Origin: Oryzias latipes
Lineage: Eukaryota; Chordata; Actinopteri; Beloniformes; Adrianichthyidae
Reading direction: 5' to 3'
NCBI RefSeq assembly: GCF_002234675.1
Contig: NC_019879.2
Coordinates: 28,413,063 to 28,477,062 of the forward strand
DNA: 64,000 nt
The translations under genes were made by a program, and so were the position numbers. Below are positions 56,788 through 64,000 of the stretch, piece after piece. Within the stretch, counting starts at the first letter, position 1, and every line of letters starts with the position of its first letter. The notes under the pieces were generated by a model. It worked only from the letters and a program-made list of their open reading frames with translations, ran no database searches and was not told the origin of the DNA.

Positions 56788-57433
56788 CATTTATAGTATG
56801 TTCAGCAACTTATGGCTGGCGGAACGAACGAGTTCTTATCTGGTAAATGGCGTATACTTTTAAAGCACATTTCTACCTTCTTCGAAGGCCCAAAGTGCTT
56901 TACATTCACAAATTCACACACTGGTGGCTGCTCTATATCTATTGGTTTTGTATTTGGCTGCTCTGAAGTGTTGTCCGTTGTGCAACAACTGATGCTCATT
57001 TTCATCGGTATGTCGTCAAAAGGGTATCCATGAATTCTAAGCTCAAGCTGGACGCAAAAATATAAAATTGTGGGCGTGGTACACAAAAAACCCTCGGGAA
57101 AAAAAATCTGCTGACACAGCTAAATAATGAAATTTAGGGAAAAAATGTTGCAGTTCTAAGGAAATCAAGTTTTTTTGTTTGTTTGTTTATCAAAATAATC
57201 ATCAAACCCCTTATATTTCTACATTGCGGAGCACAACCTCGAGGTGTTTGTTGGTTGTTACGGCAACAAATATGCTTGAAAATCCAGAATAAAACTGGAA
57301 TCGATTTCTGATCATGGCTCATTTGATTCCTGATGGAAAGATGCAGGTTCCATCATTTCGTCTGAAGTAAAGCCATAGTGAATAACAAAAACAAGAAATG
57401 TAAATCATAATTTAAAGTCAGACAGTTACTTCC
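56788..57433. other. Copy B resumes after the hAT, no gene
   Basis: Aligns with 40045-40682 of copy A with only small differences. No coding evidence beyond DNA identity. Confidence 0.6.
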
Positions 57434-57637
57434 TTAACCCTTGTGCTATCTTAGATGACCCCCCCTTCCATTGAGGTGTTCTCCCTACCATGACAAAGGT
57501 GGATAAAGCTTTCATGTAATCCATGGACACCAGTGAAGATCACACATCATTGAAGAAAAAAGGTTCAGCGCACTGTCTAGTGGGTCTAGATGACCCAACT
57601 CCCAATGTTAAAGTGCCTAGGATAGCACAAGGGTTAA
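57434..57637. mobile_element. piggyBac-type MITE, copy B only, with empty site in A
   Basis: TTAACCCTTGTGCTATC ... GATAGCACAAGGGTTAA with perfect TTAA at both ends (57434-57437 and 57634-57637). Copy A has a single TTAA at 40683-40686 in otherwise matching sequence, so this copy jumped after the duplication. Confidence 0.92.
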
Positions 57638-57681
57638 AATAATTTAGGCAGTTTAGGCAGCAACTCCATTTTTGAAAACCT

Positions 57682-58256
57682 GCAATTTTACAATGACGTT
57701 TATCTAGTAATTAAATATGATTTAAGAACTCAATTTGTGGAAAACACTTTTTTGGAAAGCATTTTTCTGATTGCAAAAGTGTTTTTTTCTTTTGAATTTT
57801 CCCCTTTGACAACATGACAGAGCTGGAATGTTCCTAACTCTGATCTCTACTGCCCCCCTCTGTTCACGGATGGAAAACATTTCCAAATATTTTTGGATTT
57901 TTGTCATGAAGAAGTCACAGAACGGTTTTGAAACAGTTCTTTTTAAATTGAATTAGTTTGGTTTTCATTTTTACAGTAATGAAGATATTTGATAAAAACA
58001 GTAATATTGTATGGATGAGAAAAGCCACTGAGAAAAGGTAGAGAGACAAAATAGAAAAAAAAGCATTAGAAACTCAATGCTACATAAAGATGAATATATG
58101 GATGCTTCATTTCAGTAATTGATCTTTAAATGTCATGGTGCCAAAATGCAAAGCTGTGAACCTTCTCCAGGGGTGCAGATGAGGATTTGTCCTCCCCTGC
58201 TGGTCATTTTTGACATGACACCAAATATTCTGCAGAAACAGCTGCTATCATGAAGG
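57682..58256. other. Downstream flank of the CD28-like gene
   Basis: AT-rich and unique. It probably contains the 3' UTR of the CD28-like gene on the minus strand. Confidence 0.4.
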
Positions 58257-61200
58257 CTACAGCACTGTAGCCGCGCCCAGCCTCAGATTATCGTAGATGT
58301 TGTTCAGGGATGGAGGACCTTTCCTCATTTCCACGTAGGTCGGGTTCTCAATGTCTTGTTTGCTCCTCTGTCAAACAACAGGAAAAAAAATCTGAAACAC
58401 TTCATTAAACCCACAAAGATATTCTTTTAAGTGGGTTTCTCTGTTCATTATGAAAGATCTGGCTGGTTGTGTAACGATTGTGGTGGTTTTTTATTTTTGG
58501 TAACAATGACATGATTCCAGTTTGAGAGTCCTGAGAGTTCCTTTTGCTTAATCACTTAACAGAAAGTGGTTTACAACCCACCACTAACGTAAATTGTATC
58601 ATAGCGGTGCAAAGCTGCTTTTCTCCATGAAAGAATCCGTACTGTCACTGCTGTATCAGCGCTCTTCATGCTACGTACACACCAGGTTTGGAAACACGTG
58701 TTCAAGCAGCCACTTTCAGTTATGTTTATGTGCATATATGCACGTTTCTGCATTCAAAATTCTCGCGTCTAGCGCATTCTTGAATGTGCATCAGGTGTCT
58801 GGTGTGAAGGTAGCATCAGTATCTGCGTTACTTGCGTAAACGGTTTAAGAGCTGTAGGCTACGTCCGAATTCCCACCCTAATCCTTAACTACTAAAAAAC
58901 CCAAATAGTGTGGAACTATTTAGAGATCTGGATTTTAAAAGTAATTCGGACACCACGCTTACTACTTTTTGTTTTTCCAAACTGTGAACATGACGTCACC
59001 AATTTCACTAAGTGAAAATGGAACTGATGAGAGTCTTACGATTATTCATGAATCTTGATGTTCTGATGATTAAAACGTTGATGGTATTAAAACATACATT
59101 TAAATATATTGGCTATGTCCAAATTCCCACTCTATCCCCTAACTACTGAAAAACTATATAGTGCAGCACTATGAAGTGCCCTGGATTTTAAAAGCAGTTG
59201 GGACACTCTGCTCACTACTTTTTTTTTTTTTAAATGGCGAATATGATGTCATCGATTCCACAAAGTAAAAAGTTATTAGAGGTTTTTTTGCGGGGGGAAT
59301 AAATACTTTTCCCCGGCAGTGCGGCTGAGATGTTTGGAGAGGAGTCATTCTTCTGAACTGATCAGGATCAGGTTTGGATCGGGTTCGACCCGATGATTCA
59401 GCAAACAGAAGTTACCATAAGGCGGATGTAGCAGCAGGTGACGAAGCTGCTGTACAGGAGGGTTGACAGTAGCAGACCAATCAGGATCCACATCAGGACG
59501 GAAATCTGTTCGTTAGGAGGAGGTGCTGCAGTCTGTGTCTTTGGAAGAAGAGTGTAACTTTTTCCGGCTTCATCCACGTGAATTACTGGTGAATTATGAA
59601 GTGCAACAATCATACAGAGAGAATTTCTGTTAGAAAAGTAAAAATAAAATTCTGAATAAATAATATTTCATATGAAAATATTAAAATAAATATCTAGATC
59701 AAAAAGAAATGCTCATGGAAACTTCCTAGAACATGTTTTACTCACCAGATTAACTTTTTCTATGTTTATTTTTAATAATATTTGCCCATTTTAAATATAA
59801 AATGCAAAAAGCCACATGATTTAGGAAAAATGTAATCCCTGTCAATCTAAAAGCCTAAACTGTCCATAATTCAGATGAAAGAAGTCATGGAAAAGTGAAA
59901 AAATATTAATTACAAGAAGTGTATGAAAATGAAAATGTTTTTAAAAATCAAGTTATCCATTTTAAACTCTTTCTTGAGCAGTAAAAGTGAATTTCCGTCA
60001 ATTTAATTTTTTTTTACACAGGTCAAAACCTAAATGATTTTTATTTTTAATTTTTGAAATAGAGATGCAAAAATATCTGCATGTGGTTACAGGTGATGCT
60101 GAACGGATAAGGGCTTATCTCTTGCTACACAAGTAAAAATGTGACAGATGCTACCGGTAATTTAGCAGCAGATCTGATTTAAAAGAATATGTTGCACTGG
60201 TTCAATCCTCGGTTCTATCTTCTCCTTGACAGAAAAACTCAGTTCTTTTCATCTGATTTGGAATTTTTCAGTCATTATTCTGAAGTTTTCTTCCTAAAAA
60301 TAGTTCACTTGGGGCTTTCATTTGTGTGTTTTGTGTTTGAAGTTGGCCTGCAGTGTCAAACGCTCCAGCCTTGTTTCCACTGAGCGGTGCGGTCCGGTTT
60401 AGAATAGTCCAGGCAGTTCAGGCAAACGTTTCTAATCCAAGTTGGATCCTCACGATGCATGTGGGGTGAAACTAACAACATCAACAATGGAGGTGATCCA
60501 GCAGCTCATTTTTTCATTTGCCTTTTGGTTCTTTGCAGATAAAAAGCATTTCATGCTGTCTGAGAGAAGATTGCGGGCGGCTGACAGGAATACAGCTGCT
60601 TTCTTGGAGCTTAGGGTTTTGTAATTTCAATCACCAGGTTCCAGCAGTAGCTGCGCCCTAACCGATCCAGTCCATTTTTCTATGGACTTACAACCAACGG
60701 GAGCTAAATAAGTGGTACGGTTTGGTCCGGCTTTATGGATCTATTTTATAATGGACATGCTGAAAATACCGGACTGGACTGGACCGCTCAGTGGAAACGA
60801 GGCTTTTTAGACCTTCAAAGAAGAGATAGATAAAGAAGAACATGTGGTAAATCAAACTAAATGAAACTACAGACCTCTGCACAAATTCTCCAGTTACCTT
60901 GTAGTTTGGATGGTTTTCCAGTTGCGGTGTAAAACAGACCACCATGGCTCAGTGTGAACTCGCACTGGTAGGAGAGCTGCATGGCCTCCTCTCCAATGTT
61001 GACCAGCAAGAAGACAGTCTTGTTTAAACTCGCTTGATAAAAAACATTCGCGCAGTTGGAACTTCCCTTCTGGCAGAGCAGCTTTTTATTATTTCTGAAA
61101 TACAAAACGAGATTACAGGTCCTGGTTGGTTTCTCAACATATTAACAAACATATAAATAAACATATTATCAAAAATATTCAGAATGAGTCAAACGGTCTG

Positions 61201-62986
61201 TGGCCTAAATTTCTGATCGACTGACAGAAAAGTGAGAGGAGAGGCTGACGGCTGTTTTCAGTGATGGATTTGCTGAGGTGAAATAACTACCTAAATGAAA
61301 CGTGTGCATGTAGACAAAGTTTTTCAAAACAACACAAATACAACATTTCCTTTAGGTTTAGCATGACTGTTGTGAGTAGAATTTTTCTTTAATTTGAATA
61401 TGAAATTTCATCTGCTAAATTACTGTCATTACCTTTTGGGCTGTCCCCTCTCCTTTTTATATTTTTTAAATTAAATAATTATTGTCACTGCAATTTTACG
61501 GAATATTGCTGGGGATGTAAAGGCAGATCAGGGTCAGTGAACCTCCACCATGAATCTTGGGAGTGTAAGAACATTTCTGCAGCTACAATTTCTTAGGTTA
61601 ATATCTGGTCTGTATGCAAACTTCAAATTATGTGGAATTACTTTGTCTTTGTAGCTGCCTGCCAGAGAGCTGTATAAAATTCTTCTTCTAAGACAAATTA
61701 GAAAATGTGACCTTGAGATGGACCTTCTACAACGTAATGCCAAAAAGACCAGCTTTGAAATAGAATTGCTGGAGCACCAGCGTAAGGTGAGAAAAAGTTT
61801 GTGAACATTTAATCTGTTATTTGTTAAATGGAGTATTAAGCAATAAATTCACTTTTTTTTATTACAGCAAATAAATAATAAAGAAAGAACAATCAGCCTT
61901 TGACTCTTTGACTAATTTTATTTGACATAATTTTGGCAAATATTGTTCCGTACAAAAAACATGATGCATAAAATGTGCTCGGCGCTCAGCGCTGCTCCAC
62001 CGTGGGTCACGTTGGCTAAGAGCGGCTTCAAAAGATATGTTAAGTTTCTATCGCAACTTAACATTCCCTGAAACATACCTTTGTTTTTGGAACAGAAGGC
62101 TGAGCTTATCCGCTTTCTTAGCCTCAAACCTACCGAGGTAACTCACATAACTTGCTTTCTGGAACAGGGCCCAAGCTGTTGGCCAGATTAACATCAAGAT
62201 GTTTATACCTCTCCCCCACCTCCACAGAAAAGCGCACACGGAAAAAAGGTATGGCATGTTGCTGCCCCACTTAAAAACCACAATCTTCTCTTTTTTTTCT
62301 TGCCAACATTCAGTATGAAATGATTGATTCCACACCAAAGAGGCCCACCATTACTCTGTCTCATATCCATCTCTGATGCAACAGAACAACTGTGAGGTAA
62401 CCGGAGTATTTCTGTAAAGCTCATCCCATGATGGAGTAGTGAGCAACAGTCGATGTTGCATGTTGGCCCTTACTTTGACCCGACTGTGGACTCAAACCCA
62501 CAATTTTCCATATTGAAGACGTACACTCACTCTAGCCCACTGATCTGGTGGACAATCTACCCCAAATACCTCCAACATAAAGTCTATTGAAATCAACATC
62601 AGCACAAACACGTATTAGGCTTGAGTCATGATGTGTCGTGATTTGTTTTGACGGGCAACTTACCCTGAAATACTATAGAGTCGAAAATCTTCAACATTTC
62701 CAGATTGGCCTGTGTGTTCACAGCCAATGATGGCTGACTGATTTGGGTAGACGTTGTAAAGCAGAGACTGGATAACGACAAAACCTGAAAAGTAAAACAA
62801 AAAAACAATTTGCAGGGTTTAATTTCAAACCAAAAGTGTTTTTAATGAAGGCATTGTCACAGATTCTGAAAATAAAGCATCAAAACATGCAAATAAAACA
62901 ATGCAACGTGTTACTAGATGATAAAAATGAATCCTACCGTGGCTCATATGAGCGATGAAGACGACCCTGAGAATGAAGGGTACCAT
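58257..62986 (-). CDS. CD28-family costimulatory receptor-like protein, 5 exons
   Basis: Type I membrane protein, probably on T cells, expected to bind B7-type ligands and signal through PI3K. Exons 62986-62938 (signal peptide), 62784-62664 and 61094-60898 (Ig V domain), 59585-59416 (stalk and TM), 58367-58257 (cytoplasmic tail); all phases agree and give 215 residues. Cys38, Cys64, Cys71 and Cys101 fit the four-cysteine CD28/CTLA4/ICOS V domain, though Cys64 and Cys71 are unusually close. The FG loop has SHGGLFYT instead of MYPPPY. VIHVDE matches the domain end (CD28 IHVK). TM is about 150-173. Y190-VEM is a YxxM PI3K site and Y204-DNL a second Tyr motif. The stalk has no Cys, so the usual dimer bond is missing. 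The V domain is split by an intron. Which of CD28, CTLA4 or ICOS it is closest to is unclear. Confidence 0.82.
58857..58990. repeat. MITE fragment (GTCCGAATTCCCACCC type)
   Basis: GGCTACGTCCGAATTCCCAC ... AATTCGGACACCACGCTTAC; a sister copy lies 250 bp away at 59106. Both are in the fourth intron of the CD28-like gene. Confidence 0.6.
59106..59235. repeat. MITE fragment, sister of 58857
   Basis: GGCTATGTCCAAATTCCCAC ... GTTGGGACACTCTGCTCAC. Relatives also at 8284, 36553 and 45188. Confidence 0.6.
60368..60806. mobile_element. MITE with GTTTCCACTGAGCGG ends
   Basis: The left GTTTCCACTGAGCGGTGCGG and right GGACCGCTCAGTGGAAACGA are inverted repeats of about 30 bp. It sits in an intron of the CD28-like gene, with no coding capacity. 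Confidence 0.75.
61500..62175 (+). mobile_element. Harbinger-type element relic with Myb-like protein fragment
   Basis: 61659-61788 reads LPARELYKILLLRQIRKCDL, EMDLLQ and KKTSFEIELLEHQRK, like the C-terminal part of the SANT/Myb-type accessory protein of fish Harbinger elements. The right end TTGCTTTCTGGAACAGGGCC resembles a Harbinger terminus. The left terminus was not found. It lies in the second intron of the CD28-like gene. Confidence 0.5.
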
Positions 62987-63454
62987 CTCAGCTTGGCTGC
63001 TGCTTCAATCTGTGAAAAAACACACATGAAACTGAGCCATCTCATCACAAAGACTACCCTCAAGCGATCAACACGTCAAAAAAAAGGTGTGACGCTGCAC
63101 AAATAGAGTCAAACAAAGACACCAGAGGTGATATCTTTACTTGAGATCTTTAAGCCCTTTCCTGTTTCATCTTGCTATGCAAACAGAACACCAAGTCATA
63201 TAAGGTAAAACACTTTCTGATCAAGAGTCTAGTTCAGCTTCCTTTTGTGCAAGCTGAACTAGTAGATAATGTTGTGGGTTAGGGTTAAAACCCAACAAAT
63301 TCATGTTTTAAAGTTAAATTGCCTGCAGGTTTAAAATGTGAAGAAGTACATTTCTACGAAATAAAAAACGTGTTGTGCTGATCAAAGTATCCTTGAGGCC
63401 TGAAACCATTTTTACACTTGTGTGTCAAACTGTTACCATACGAATATTATTTGA

Positions 63455-63670
63455 CATTTCATATTTGGGGATAGGATAGTGGGAAGCAGATGGAGATGGT
63501 TTGGACACAGGAACAGTGATGATGTGGGTAAAAGTATGCTGCAGTTGGAGAGGCCTGGAAGAAGACCATGGTTCTTGGATGTAGAGAAGGAAGACACGAA
63601 GGTGGATGAGTGAGGATGATGAAGGTCTAGGTGGAAGCAGATTATTTTTGAAGTTGAACCCGCAGTTAGA
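63455..63670 (+). pseudogene. RTE/BovB-type LINE ORF2 C-terminal relic
   Basis: Reads SRWRWFGHRNSDDVGKSMLQ, then a LERPGRRPW block, LDVEKEDTKVDE and, after a stop, RSRWKQII. This is the ordered RWFGHVxRR / PGRR / DVxKEDM / RxRWRxxI pattern at the end of RTE-type LINE proteins. The rest of the element is not seen. Confidence 0.7.
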
Positions 63671-64000
63671 GCATTCATCTTGACTTGACTTGACTTGCAA
63701 AAGTCCAGAGCTAAAGGTCAGAAAATCCACCTAAAGTCCAACTAATAACAAAAAGAAAAAAATACCGATCTTTTACACCAAGTACCAAGAGGCCAAACTG
63801 GTTTCAGCAGTTTCAAGGGCCTGGAAAACCAGATGATTGAAAAATGTTTTTGCTGCAGTTGCTGAACAGATACAGAAATACTGAGGTCTTATAATCAATG
63901 CATGGAAATTCTGAGGTAAATGTTTGGTCCTCAGAGTTTAAGAGTGCATCAAACACAAATGAATAAACATTTGGAACAAATACAGCTGTCTGGAGCACTT

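Larger units (their letters stand above)
40766..57681. repeat. Segmental duplication, copy B
   Basis: Direct repeat of copy A, starting CCTTCATTCCGCAGGTG. It is longer because it contains a Rex1 LINE (~1.07 kb), a hAT element with a nested P element (7.0 kb) and a MITE (0.2 kb), all absent from copy A. Copy A's Harbinger DDE region (about 37990-38965) is replaced here by hairpin repeats (46605-47635). Confidence 0.9.

Noticed and set aside
1-64000. tRNA, rRNA or CRISPR arrays
   Set aside because: No cloverleaf other than the SINE's tRNA-like head, no rRNA segments, and the direct repeats seen are microsatellites or transposon units rather than spaced short repeats.

Overview
This is a vertebrate nuclear window, almost certainly from a ray-finned fish. 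It is AT-rich and gene-poor, its genes are split by GT-AG introns, and it is full of fish-type repeats: Rex1, L2 and RTE LINE tails, Tc1, hAT, PIF/Harbinger and piggyBac-type elements, and a P element with a THAP domain. The genes are fish-type as well: amine-odorant receptors (TAARs) with an intron after TM1, a vWD-C8-ZP secreted protein, and a CD28-family receptor. The exact species cannot be read from the window.

Layout. 1-1640: LINE reverse transcriptase relic. 3071-3515: TIR element. 3827-4878 (-): TAAR-like gene 1. 5609-7370: piggyBac-type TTAA element holding other insertions, including a unit that encodes a 150-residue single-pass membrane protein. 9692-10739 (-): TAAR-like gene 2. 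11197-11866: MITE with a SINE inside. 12760-22932 (-): a 17-exon secreted gene of the tectorin/uromodulin type, whose junctions all join in frame to 804 residues; its introns hold many repeats. About 25250-25385: relic of a TAAR first exon. 26153-27214 (-): TAAR-like gene 3. 27590-28445: Tc1 relic. 28460-31440: no gene seen.

31450-57681 is a direct tandem segmental duplication, copies A (31450-40725) and B (40766-57681). Each copy carries a long palindrome about 250 bp upstream of an intact, intronless 472-codon coiled-coil gene that I do not recognise. The gene is followed by tandem hairpin-bearing repeats and Harbinger relics. Copy B has gained a Rex1 LINE, a piggyBac MITE, and a hAT element whose right end was hit by a 5.4 kb P element; the P element was itself hit by a LINE fragment. 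Copy A keeps the unoccupied hAT and MITE sites, so the order of events can be read directly.

58257-62986 (-): a five-exon CD28-family receptor (215 residues) with a PI3K-type YxxM motif. 63455-63670: RTE-type LINE relic.

The host genes do not form a pathway. The TAARs are a tandem olfactory cluster. The ZP protein is an extracellular matrix or mucosal product, and the CD28-like gene belongs to lymphocyte costimulation. The most novel material is the coiled-coil gene pair, the nested hAT/P structure with a perfect 39-bp hairpin in a P-element intron, and the membrane-protein retro-unit.
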